In this document: one piece after another, positions 1 to 9,958 of the stretch | How the letters are laid out: every line of letters starts with the position of its first letter | Position numbering within the stretch: the first letter of the stretch is position 1 | Assembly (NCBI RefSeq): GCF_011075055.1 | Contig: NC_058138.1 | Location: 19,132,928-19,196,927, forward strand | DNA length: 64,000 nucleotides | Reading direction: 5' to 3' | Source of the DNA: Mangifera indica | Taxonomy: Eukaryota > Streptophyta > Magnoliopsida > Sapindales > Anacardiaceae | Program-made: the position numbers and the translations under genes | The notes under the pieces: model-generated | Databases searched by the model: none | Told to the model about the DNA's origin: nothing | What the model saw: only the letters and a program-made list of their open reading frames with translations

Positions 1-21
1 CTCAGCTCGAATCCAGCCCTA
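1..21. mobile_element. 3' terminus of a truncated hAT-type MITE at the window edge
   Basis: The first 21 bases end in CGAATCCAGCCCTA, the same inverted terminus that closes the complete element at 104-471. The rest of this copy lies outside the window. Seen directly; membership of the same family is inferred from the terminal match. Confidence 0.6.
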
Positions 22-103
22 GCGGGGAGCGGCGTTTGAGGCTGTGTTGTAAGGGTGGTTATTGCAAGGGAGTAAGCAATGTCTGTCCCGGGCCGCTTGT
101 ATG

Positions 104-471
104 TAGGGCTGGATTCGAGCCGAGCCGAGCTCGGCTCGCTGCCAGCTCGGGCTCGGCTCGACCTTTTAATGGCCGGCTCGAGTTCGGCTCGAGCTCGACT
201 CGAGCCGAATTCGGCTCGGCTCGAGTTCGGCTCGATAACGGCTCAGCTCTGCTCGTTTTTTATATCAAAACGACACCGTTTTGTATATATATATGGATTA
301 AAACGACACCGTTTTATATAAAAAAATTTTTAAAAAAATATACCGAGCCAACCCGAGCCAGTCGGGCTCGGCTCGAGCTCGATCGAGCCGAGCTGAGCCC
401 GGCTCGTTTCGGGCTCGAACCGAGCCGAGCCGAGCTTGAGCTCGAGCTGACTCGGCTCGAATCCAGCCCTA
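104..471. mobile_element. hAT-type MITE (368 bp) with 8-bp target-site duplication
   Basis: The element begins TAGGGCTGGATTCGAGCCGA and ends with its inverted complement, TCGGCTCGAATCCAGCCCTA. It is flanked by perfect 8-bp direct repeats CTTGTATG (96-103 and 472-479), the duplication length of hAT transposons. The arms are GC-rich runs of GAGCC/GGCTC; the AT-rich centre holds AAACGACACCGTTTT twice (about 267-282 and 300-315). It encodes no transposase, and the ORFs crossing it are artefacts of the repeated GAGCCG/GCTCGA units. The hAT assignment rests on the duplication length and TIR form. Confidence 0.85.
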
Positions 472-625
472 CTTGTATGGCCGTCACAAGGAGTAATGAA
501 AAGAGGAGAGAGAAAGGGAGAATTTAATATTAGGATGATATAATAAATTAATAATAATCTATGAAGTTCCTGAGCCAATAATTCATAGATATTTGTAAAT
601 AAATATGTCATAGGATTCTTTTTTT

Positions 626-2082
626 AAGGGAAATTACAATAAATAACTAAAATTAAGGGGGTTTAAGTAAAATTGTCTAAAACAATAAAGTTTAAGCAAA
701 AATATTCAACTTTTGTGAAATGATAAAACTGCTCTGGTATATAAACAAGGACTTCCCATGGTTTCATTGTACAAATTCAAAGAAAATCACCTTTCCTACT
801 GTTATCCCATGGTCATCCCACAGTGGAAGAGATTTTTATCGATTTTCATATTTTTTGACAACTGAAAATGACAAATTAAGATAATACATCATCTCATGTC
901 TTGTTTGAATTAATTTATTGTTAAGATTATTGAGATTTGAGAGAGATTTTGAAGTTTAAATGTTTAGGATTACGATTTTAAACAATACATAAATATTTTG
1001 ATTATTGATTGTTTTGCTTGAATTTCTTGAGAGGTTTTGTGTTATTGAATGTGTAGATTTGATTTGTATTGAAATTAAAGGCTAAAATGATGATTGTTGG
1101 CCGAAAAATGGATTAGATTTGTCAACGCTACGTAATCTCCCACGGGCGCCTGTGGGATGGGGGAAAATTTAACGTTTTCAAAATTTGTAGGGGGAGGGGG
1201 AACAGAGGGAGATCTAGGAGGGTCTGTGTAAAATTTTACACTGAACAAGGGGAAATTAACGATGGTTGGGTGGAAATTAACTTTTTTAAAACTATAGGAT
1301 CTATATGAGATAGATTTTGAATAACCATAACGTTTGATCCAAGAGGAGTTATGGGGTCTGTAATATATCAATACGAAGCTCGTTTCAAGAGCTATAACAA
1401 CAACCAGCTTTGCTGGTTGCACCGAATTTGGAGGCTAAAATAAAACTGTTTCAATATATATTATGCAGTTTTTTATTTTATCAAATTTAGAATTTTAGAT
1501 TTTTATGATTTTGAGTTTGTTTGTGATCCGGCTAGACTTTTTTGATATGTAATTTTTAAATTTGATATTTATAATTATGATGTGCTTTTTTAGACACGTT
1601 TTACAATATAATTACAAAATTTTTTATCAATTTTCTTGTTCATAAGTTATTTGAACATGTAGCTTTCGAAACTCAGATCTGTTTTTTTTTATTTTTAAGT
1701 AATTTTGTTATTATTGACATTCTAGAGTATTTCAATATGTCTATTTATTTATAACATGTTATTTTCAATATAGTTTTCGCGAATTGATTTTTTTATTCGA
1801 ATTCAGAAATACGAATTTCTTCTTTCCAAACAAACCCGTAGTAATTAATATTAAATAAAAAGAAGAATAAAAATGAGTATTTAAGTGATATAAAAATGTA
1901 TGTAATAAGAGTGAGAGTGAGAAAGTTTATATAAATGTGATGAAGGGTAATTTTGGTATTTAAAAAAATGAGGGCATTTTTGTTAGAAATAGGAAATTTT
2001 GGTATTTTTGCTTTAAAATAGTAAAATTAGGCATTTTTGCTTAATAAAAGAGGTAATTTGGTCATTTATTATAATTTCTCTT
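626..2082. mobile_element. Probable non-autonomous element with inverted ends (about 1.46 kb)
   Basis: The left end AAGGGAAATTACAATAAAT is matched in inverse orientation by ATTTATTATAATTTCTCTT at the right end, and similarity extends inward through the AAGCAAAAAT motifs. Both junctions sit in runs of T, so the target duplication (probably TTTTTTTAA) cannot be delimited. The interior has a 115-codon minus-strand ORF (1075-1422) with a Pro-rich stretch but no recognisable domain. I treat it as transposon interior, not a host gene. It is possibly Mutator-like, by TIR form only. Confidence 0.5.
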
Positions 2083-2524
2083 TTTTTTTAATTGAACAGA
2101 TGGAATAATTAGCCCTTCTCATTTAATTTGATAATTCATAGTAAAACTGCCCGCTACTTATGAATATTCCCAACGTGTTTTCACTATATAATAAAATTAA
2201 ATTTTTTATTTATCACTTTAGTTTCACTAATTTAATATAATTAATTTAATTTTAAAAAAATAATTTAATTCAATTAAGATTTTTTTTTTTAAATGAGAAC
2301 TATTTCTCTCCAAACGAGACCCATTCAGTGTCCATAAAAAATGCCAGTGCATGTGATGGTTGAATTGGCTCATTTTATCACAGCAGTTGGAGTTATAGAA
2401 ACGCACAAATTAAGCCCCTAATTATTTTGTTGTCTATTTGACATAGCAGATTACACGATTATCATGGTTCTATGGTTCAAGGGAGAGGGTGACATAATAT
2501 TTTTGCTCTTAAGACCCAAAACAA
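2083..2524. other. AT-rich intergenic, no feature seen
   Basis: AT-rich DNA between two mobile elements. No coding frame, RNA gene or promoter cluster was recognised. Confidence 0.5.
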
Positions 2525-2536
2525 CCAGTTTGCTGC

Positions 2537-2908
2537 TTGCTGCACTATGCTTCTGCTCTGCTGCTGTTTGATCCCTACTGCTGCTTGGCTCTGGGTCTTG
2601 TTTTGCCTTTTGTTGCCCCTGTTTTTTTTTTCCTTTTTCTGGTTGCCGTGGGTGGTCTCTTCCCTTGGTGGTAGTTTGTTTGGTTCTTCTGCTCCAGCTA
2701 TTTGCTGGGTTTGTTTGTCTGCTTTTTCTGGGTTGTTTGTTGTTCGGTGGTCTGGACTGCTCTCTAGTCACTAGGCTTGTTTTTGGCTTGTCTGTTGGAG
2801 TTTTTGCTGACCTTCTCAGGTTTAGTCCAGGTTAGTTTATTTTCGGAACCTCGTTTGAGTGCCCCTTTTTGTTAATATACACATTTACTTAGAAAAAAAA
2901 AAAAAAAC
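2537..2908 (+). mobile_element. Short non-LTR retrotransposon insertion (5'-truncated LINE-like)
   Basis: A T/G-rich segment of about 370 bp ends in a poly(A) run (2893-2907) and is bracketed by the direct repeat CCAGTTTGCTGC (2525-2536 and 2909-2920). A 3' poly(A) plus a 12-bp target duplication is the signature of target-primed reverse transcription. The 3' end before the tail (TTAATATACACATTTACTTAG) resembles plant L1-type LINE ends. No reverse transcriptase remains. A SINE is an alternative, but no clear pol III A or B box was seen. Confidence 0.65.
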
Positions 2909-2920
2909 CCAGTTTGCTGC

Positions 2921-3708
2921 ATTCGAGAAATGCCAAAAACAGATATTGCCTTCAGCACTTATTGACACACAAATAGAGTTTAGTTATTGTTCAATTATCA
3001 TCATCATATTTTTATTCATTTTTTCGGCAAATTTCTCAAGATTTTTTTATATTGTTGAGCTGATGATTCATATCATAGTTCATTAATGGTAACAAAGTAG
3101 AATATGTGCTGATATAACTCTTATAGTTGGTGGTGATTTGATTTTTTTTTTTTTTTTTAAGGGACTGAGAGCTGGTCAAATGAAGCTAATAAAGCCCAAA
3201 GGACAGATTGGAGGCTGGCTACTATGGGTCACTTGTTATCTGTCACTCCAGGCAAGCCTGTTTTCAAATATTTATTCATTTGGGCAATACTTGATGTTAA
3301 GAACTGCTAATGAGGAAGTTATTCCCCACTAATTTGACGGTTACCTCAACCACCAATGGCTGATTAAGGATTCACACACACTCGCCCGCAAGTATAGCAT
3401 CAACATAAACATTGTCTGTTTTCCCCAGCCAATAGCTAACACTAGATGGGTCTCGATGCCGGTCAATAATCAAACTTGAAGCTCCATTAGAAGATGATTT
3501 TATTTAATCTCAAAAGACAAAAACAAATCCCTCAACCAAAATGCCAAGCAACTCACCTGAGTGGGGCACCAGTTGTTTAACCCTCTATTGCCTCTGCATT
3601 CTTCTCCCAATTTCATCATTTAACACTGTGTTGCCTTCCATCGCATCGACATTGATAAAATGAAAGAAAGAGAGAGTAAGAATTGAGCTTTGAAACATAA
3701 TTTTAAAA
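2921..3708. other. Intergenic, no supported gene
   Basis: AT-rich sequence with poly(T) at about 3140-3158. A 64-codon frame near 3138-3332 matches no family I recognise and runs through the poly(T) tract, so it is not called. No RNA gene was seen. Confidence 0.45.
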
Positions 3709-3879
3709 CAATAAAACTATGTGTATCCACTTTGGATACACAAATGTATACACATTTATATGTGTCATCATGTGATTTGATGATTTTGAATTAAAAATAA
3801 AACAATAACTAATCATATGATGACACATATGAGTGTGTATATATTTGTGTATCCAAAGGTGATACACATAGTATTACTC
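3709..3879 (-). mobile_element. 171-bp MITE (family 2), copy 1
   Basis: Begins CAATAAAACTATGTGTA and ends TACACATAGTATTACTC after a short insertion-like variant; the two halves are largely complementary, so the element can fold on itself. It is flanked by perfect 9-bp repeats ATTTTAAAA (3700-3708 and 3880-3888), as expected for Mutator-like insertion. It is the same length as the copies at 39778 and 42577 but in the opposite orientation. No coding capacity. Confidence 0.8.
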
Positions 3880-4410
3880 ATTTTAAAAACTGAATTGGGT
3901 TAGTTGACTCATTACTTGTTAATTAAAATGATTTTGATTTATTTGAAAATTATTTACGAAGTTGGAGAAGATAGCTAAGTAAATTAATCATCCAAATATT
4001 TATAAATAATTTACTAATACCTATTTTCTTTTCTACAATGTATAATAATAGAACATATGTTACGTCCATCATAATTTTAATTTAAATTATTTTGTATTTT
4101 AGAGGGAAAACAATTAATTAATAATATTATAATGTTTACAAAAAAATTACAAAAACTGGTAGTCGCCTGTCGCCCGTGTAACAATGAACAGTTACCCCAC
4201 TTTCCCGTTGCAACACGCGCGCCTCCCCGTTTTTATCTATCAAATATCAACAATTCCACCATCCCTTCATATTCCTCGTTATTTTCTATATTTTCAAAAT
4301 TTGAAAGTCATTCACATACAATCATAACATCATACATACATTAAATTCATCATCAAACATCTAACTTGTGTCATAATAAGCTCTAACTGTGCTCATCTTT
4401 TCTCCTCGTC
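3880..4410. other. AT-rich intergenic and upstream region of the HIPP gene
   Basis: No gene found. The last 300 bases precede the HIPP TATA box and include a short GC-rich patch (CACGCGCGCC near 4213) and pyrimidine-rich stretches. Confidence 0.45.
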
Positions 4411-4419
4411 TATATATAG
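4411..4419 (+). promoter_or_regulatory. TATA box of the HIPP gene
   Basis: TATATATAG lies 62 bases upstream of the HIPP start codon, giving a likely transcription start near 4440-4445 and a 5'UTR of about 30 bases. Confidence 0.6.
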
Positions 4420-4472
4420 AGGAGCTCATTGCCTCAGGTTTTCTCTCCGAAAGTTAGGTACCTCCCACAGCA

Positions 4473-5992
4473 ATGGCCAAGGTGAGTTTACCCGGGTCAC
4501 TCGTCTTTTTTTTTTTTTAATTAAACCTTGGGTTTCTTTTACTTTTGAAAGAAATAGGTTTGGTTTTGGTGTTCTTATTTCATGGGTTTTCCTTGTAACA
4601 GAAGAAGAACAACAACAACAATGAAAACAATAACGAAGGAGAGATGAAGAAGAAAGAAGGAGGAGACGCTGAGAAAAAGGACGACAAGAGCCCGCAGAAT
4701 GTGGTGTTGAAGGTTGAAATTCATTGTGAGGGCTGTGCCTCCAAAATCGTCAAATGTGTTCGTGGTTTTGAAGGTTACTTTTAATTAAACTCTTCTTCAC
4801 TCACACTGTCTCATTTTTTTACCATTCTTTGACTGTTCTGTTTCTGGAATTTTATTCAATTTGCCTCTTTGTATTTTATTTTTTTAGCATCTTTCTATAA
4901 AATTTTACATTTAACGGTTGTTTCTTGAATGATTCGATGACGTTAATTGAAGTAAATGCTGTTTGGTTCGGTGAAGGTGTGAAGTCAGTGAAAGCAGATA
5001 TGGGATCAAACAAATTGACCGTAGTTGGAGCAGTGGATCCATCCAAGATCCGAGACAAATTGGAGCAAAAAATCAAGAAGAAGGTCGACCTCATCTCTCC
5101 CCAACCCAAGAAAGACAAAGACAAAGAAAATGCCCAGAAACCGAACGACCAATCCAAAGACAAACCCGCTGATGACAAAAAACCCAAAGAGGTTCAGTCC
5201 TTGGCTTAATTTTTTTTTCTCTCATTTCAAATTTGATTTCGCTATTTTTATATTAATTTATCTTAATCATATGATTAAAAAAACTGCTCTGCTTCTGCTA
5301 GTAGAAGACGGTTCAACGTATTATTTTAATCTTTTGATTGTATAAATAAATAAATTAATTAACTTAATTTAATTATATTTTAACGGTTACAGCCTCCGGT
5401 GACGACGGCGGTTTTGAAGGTGGCCCTTCACTGCCAGGGTTGTATCGAGAAGATTCGGAAGACTGTTCAGAAAACCAAAGGTGATTTTGAGTGAATAGTC
5501 ATTACCACTCGTTACTTATATGCCTGCGTGTTATCTTGGTCATGTATGTGATTTAACGTTGATTTCTTAATTTCAGGAGTGATCAGTGTGACAGTGGACA
5601 AGCAGAAAGAGCAGGTGACAGTTAGGGGGGCAATGGATGCAAAAGCGTTGGCCGAGGCACTGAAGGAGAGACTGAAAAGGCCCGTGGAGATCGTTCCGCC
5701 GAAGAAAGAAAAGGAGGAGAAAGAATCCAATAGTGGTGGTAAGAAGAAGAAAAATGGCGGTGGGGACGAGGGTGGAGACGGTGGGAAAGAAGATAAAGCT
5801 GATAAGAATGTAGGAGGCGGCGGCGGGAAAATGGAAGGGCACAAAATGGAGCAGATGGTAGATTTACCCGGGGTGGGTTATTATGGAAACCCGTATCTGT
5901 TAAGTGGATACGAATATGGATACCCGGTAGGACAGGTCCATGCTCCCCAGATGTTCAGCGATGAAAACCCAAACGCTTGTTCAGTAATGTGA
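4473..5992 (+). CDS. HIPP: Heavy-metal-associated isoprenylated plant protein with two HMA domains
   Basis: Five exons (4473-4481, 4602-4773, 4977-5191, 5393-5480, 5577-5992) join in frame to 299 residues. Two HMA folds each carry the metal-binding CxxC: CEGC at about residues 45-48 and CQGC at 146-149. They are separated and followed by very charged Lys/Asp/Glu-rich linkers with Gly-rich stretches. The C-terminus is CSVM, a CaaX box for farnesylation at Cys296, which is what defines the HIPP family. Two domains plus Lys-rich linkers suggest the clade of Arabidopsis HIPP05/06. These proteins bind transition metals and are thought to act as metallochaperones at membranes or in the nucleus. The first exon is only three codons (Met-Ala-Lys); it is supported by a good GTGAGT donor and the TATA box just upstream. 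Metal specificity cannot be read from sequence. Confidence 0.92.
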
Positions 5993-7611
5993 TGATACAT
6001 AAGAAGATCAAAAGGAGAGATTGAAAAAGTGAAGAATTGTAATTAAGGAAAGAGAGTTTGGGGAAAATTTTGGGTTAATGCCATTAAATTCAGTTTAGTA
6101 ATCAACTTTGCGTTTTATTATGTATTGCTTACAATTATCATATTTCTTTCCTATGTTTCAGTTGTAATAATCAATGTAATGACCAAGTCCTTTGGTTATT
6201 AGAAGAATTATGAGTAATAAGAGAATATAACCCTCACGAAGGGATGGTTTAGTTTATCTATATGGTAAAATAGGATCAAAGTGTGATGTGACGAAAAGAC
6301 AGCATAACTCAAATAAGTTTTCCCTTATGAAATCCGACATTACAAGGAGAGTTACGAGCGCCGCAGAGTGACCTACCAATTACTGACGAAGGAAGGACCT
6401 GCGAAACACGCTTTACTTTATAATTGTGTGTCCTTATTAGGTGTATTCTCACTCTCGCCCATTTGCATTTTCCAATTCCCGATTTTTAGTCTTATCGGTT
6501 GTCGTTTATGTGGTTGATGAATTTCCTTGAATGTGCATGCCCTTCTGCGGTTTTGTTGCTGGAAATCATTGCCCTGCTCCAACCACTGCCCCACTTTCCT
6601 CTGTACCTTTTACTTTTCTCTGTACCTTTTGCAATCCTTTTTCTATGTTCATTTTCTATCTTCACACCAATTTCTTCTCTGCCTGGCTTTTACTTTGCGT
6701 TGCTTCAAATGCTATATGGTATTATTAGCACCTCCTCCATTCAGAACACCAATAAATATGATTTCGTTCAAATTTATATATCTTCAATACATTAAATACC
6801 TTGAGCTAATTAATGGTCATGAAATTTACATCGACAATGAGTACATTGTATAATGATAGAATTCCATGTAGATGATTATGAACAACAAGAAATTTTTAAT
6901 ATGATTCAGTTCGTCATTCAGAAATTTACATTTAATCTCAGAAAAATTTAGAAAAGATTACAATCTTATTATAAATGTCATGCAAAAAATTCTTTTTAAG
7001 CCTTTGTACAATTTTAAATTAGAAAACATGACGTTAGAGTTACATATGTAACCAAATACAAAAACCTTAAATAAATTATAACAATTGGATGCTATTAAAA
7101 TAATAGAAAAATAATTACGCATAAATTGTAAATGATAATATAATAAAAATGATCTCATGATAACAAAAAATAATAGTTTCTATCTTTGACGATATCGTAA
7201 GAATGTTATAATTGTCGTGTTTTACACATCACACTATAGTCAAATATAAAAGTTTTTATCCGTATCTTAAACCAACTCGTATTTAGGCGATGTGTTTGAT
7301 AATTGATAATGTACATTTTTCATTATTTAATAGTTAGTTGTTTTTTAAGTGTGAATTCATAAATTTAATCAAAGAGAATTTTTTGCTGACAACACTAATC
7401 AAAACCATACATATTACTTAGAAAAATAACATTATCTTCTCATCATTTATCACATATTATAACACTTTCATGTTATTTATGGACTACTAAATCAATATAA
7501 TTTAAATATGAATTCTACATATTCTTAGTAATAAAATATAAAATTTTGACAATATAAATCATCAAATTATATGATATAATTAGGTTAATAATAATAGTCC
7601 CTCTTATGTTA
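5993..7611. other. HIPP 3'UTR and gene-free region
   Basis: The first 200 bases are the likely HIPP 3'UTR (AT-rich, several AATAA-like signals near 6170-6220). The rest is AT-rich. A hydrophobic 98-codon frame near 6499-6795 lacks family resemblance and is not called. Confidence 0.45.
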
Positions 7612-7620
7612 TATAACAAA

Positions 7621-8438
7621 GGCCAAAAGACTATTTCCCACCCAAGGTATAGTAAATACTCAAAGTGTCACTCTCTAACTTTTAAATATTTAAATACCTA
7701 CTTATGAGCTAATTTCTATTAAAAATTTTAGTTAAGATAAACCGTCATTTAATAAAAAATTAAAAAATTATGACATTTTATTTTATGTATTAAAAACTAA
7801 TATTTTCCTTCTCACTCAAAGTTTGAAAACTAACTTTTTGCTCTTGAGGTTTATTTTTCTGCTCCTCCAGTGACATCTTCGCTCTGACTGTCAACCGACT
7901 TCCCACCATCGTCAAGGTCAACCAATTTTCTCTCTTTTGTGCTCGTTTTCGTTAGACAAAAATGAATCATCTTCATCTGACAAAGAGACGAAAATGATGA
8001 AGAGTCGATCTTCGTCTCTTCGTCCAACATAAAAAGAATCATCTAATGGTCGGAGACTTGTTATCTAGATGATTGAGGATAGGGAATGCGACAATTGATA
8101 TTGATGTCGATTTAGGGTAGAAAAGGGATGTCGCTAACACCGAAGATGGTCATTGAAGGTAAAGAAAAAAAAAACCTAGGTTTTAGGGGGGGGGAATGTG
8201 ATTTTTTAAACTTGGAAAAGTTATTGAAGGGGTGAATTTGTGAGTTTTTAAAACTGGGAAAAAGAAATTAATAAATTATATATATTTAATAATATTATTA
8301 AAATTATGATTTTACCTTTAACCCTAACTAAAATTTTTACTAGAATTTAGTTTATAAATAAATATTTAAATTTTTAAAAATTAAAAAATAATACTTTGAG
8401 ATTTTACTATAACTTGTGAGACCAAGAGGCTTGTGGCC
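7621..8438. mobile_element. Mutator-like MITE, family 1, copy at 7.6 kb (818 bp)
   Basis: Starts GGCC-AAAAGACTATTTCCCA and ends TTGTGGCC, flanked by perfect 9-bp duplications TATAACAAA (7612-7620 and 8439-8447). The last 20 bases of the right TIR are diverged, yet the terminal GGCC and the duplication are intact. The interior has the family's CGTCTTC/GAAGACGA-rich core (about 7870-8170). No transposase. Confidence 0.8.
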
Positions 8439-8680
8439 TATAACAAAAGATCTTTTATCATTAAATTTTGAGTGCTGAAATAAATGGTAGGGATGCAATT
8501 AGATAGACAAATGCCATAATAGGCATATATTTTTGAAGATACAAATTAGTAGTTTCTTTGCACGGAATTTGAGGGATGAGCATACCGCATAATATAAGAA
8601 TTCAGGGTTGTTGACCGAATTTAGTTCAAGAGAAGAAATAGAAATGCATTTATTGAAGCATATGATCGCCCCTTAGTGCG

Positions 8681-8740
8681 CACGTGCAGACGTACTACCT
8701 TTTAATGAATACGTGCAAATTCATGCATGTGCATGCATCA
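8681..8740 (+). promoter_or_regulatory. G-box plus duplicated RY motifs
   Basis: CACGTG at 8681-8686, ACGTG near 8711, then CATGCATG (8722-8729) and CATGCATC (8732-8739). G-box/ABRE with RY repeats is the arrangement bound by ABI3/FUS3-type B3 factors with bZIPs in seed promoters. No gene follows within reach, so function is only inferred. Confidence 0.35.
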
Positions 8741-9503
8741 TAACACATGTACCATCACACATCATGCCATCAATTTCTACATAGAAGCTGCTGGGAACGT
8801 TCCATCAGGGGTGGGAAAAGGCATGGCAACTACAGAAACACTTTTCCAAAACACAAATAAACCATATATAATATATTTGTAGAACAACATTATTGTCTAG
8901 TCAGTCAAGAATATGTTTATTATAAACCATATATGATTTAATCTAATTTAACTATAATAAACCATATATAATTTTTACATTCAACTCCTTTTTTAATTAT
9001 CAACTTTAACTACAGGAATGTATTTAGGTGGGTTTTTATCTAATTTTGAAGAAAAATATGTTTATTATAAAAAAAAAATTATTCTTTCACCTCAAACTTG
9101 TATAAAGTGAGGAGGAGAGGGTATATTGAGAAGCATGTTATAAAGGATATTCCTTTAATCCTTCAAATGGAATTCGCCAATGCTTCTTCCTTATCCACAC
9201 CAATTAAGCTTTAATCTAATTTAGAAATGATCAATTATTCCATAGTAAAAAACTTAATAGTAGCTAGAGTTTACACTTCCAAGGTAATGTTAGGTCAAAT
9301 ATATTACTTTATTTTCTCTTTAATTTATTAATTTACAATTAGTCGTCATCTGGGTGGTCTGATAATTTGTTTCAAATTAAATTTTGTTGAGGAGAAACAG
9401 AAGTATTTATAGGTTTAAATCCTATCATCAAATTCAAGGGAGACTTTCTTGGCAAATGTTGCCTTTTTGCATTCAAAAGCATCAACAATGAGGACTGTCA
9501 CTT

Positions 9504-9527
9504 GATGGATGGATGGATGGATGGATA
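9504..9527. repeat. (GATG)n microsatellite
   Basis: About five tandem GATG units ending in GATA. Confidence 0.9.
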
Positions 9528-9784
9528 TATTATTAATATTAACTATTGGTTTCTTGACTGTGTTTATGATTATCCTTTGACAATAATATTAACACGAAGA
9601 AAATAATTGCATTAACAATGATATGGGTGGATTAGCTTGCTAAGCTAAACCCTAATTTACAAAGTTCAATGCAGCCAAGAACATCTCAAATCGATGAGGT
9701 CCCAACCCAAGACGGTATTGACAGATATGGAAAGAAAATAGAATAGAATCCATTGGCTATTGTAAAGAAAATTCTTCGTTTAGT

Positions 9785-9808
9785 GATGATGATGATGATG
9801 ATGATGAT
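9785..9808. repeat. (GAT)n microsatellite
   Basis: Eight perfect GAT units. Confidence 0.9.
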
Positions 9809-9921
9809 AGATTCTTCATCCCCGTGTCCTGCAAGTTACGTTGAAATGGGATGTATATATGACAAATGACAAGTCCTAATCTTGTAGAAATTTAATACAG
9901 GTCAATATTGTGATCATGATT

Positions 9922-9923
<2 letters not shown>

Positions 9924-9956
<33 letters not shown>
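9924..9956. repeat. (AT)n microsatellite
   Basis: Uninterrupted AT dinucleotide run of about 33 bases. Confidence 0.9.

Positions 9957-9958
<2 letters not shown>

Noticed and set aside
36..611. ORFs of 80-163 codons on both strands over the GC-rich start of the window
   Set aside because: They run through the hAT MITE arms and consist of repeated Ser-Arg-Ala-Glu-like units from GAGCCG repeats; not genes.
1075..1422. 115-codon minus-strand ORF
   Set aside because: Lies inside the inverted-end element, no domain recognised, no promoter or splice context.
5512..5844. Minus-strand Pro/Ser-rich ORFs across the HIPP last exon
   Set aside because: Antisense shadows of the Lys/Glu/Gly-rich HIPP linker.
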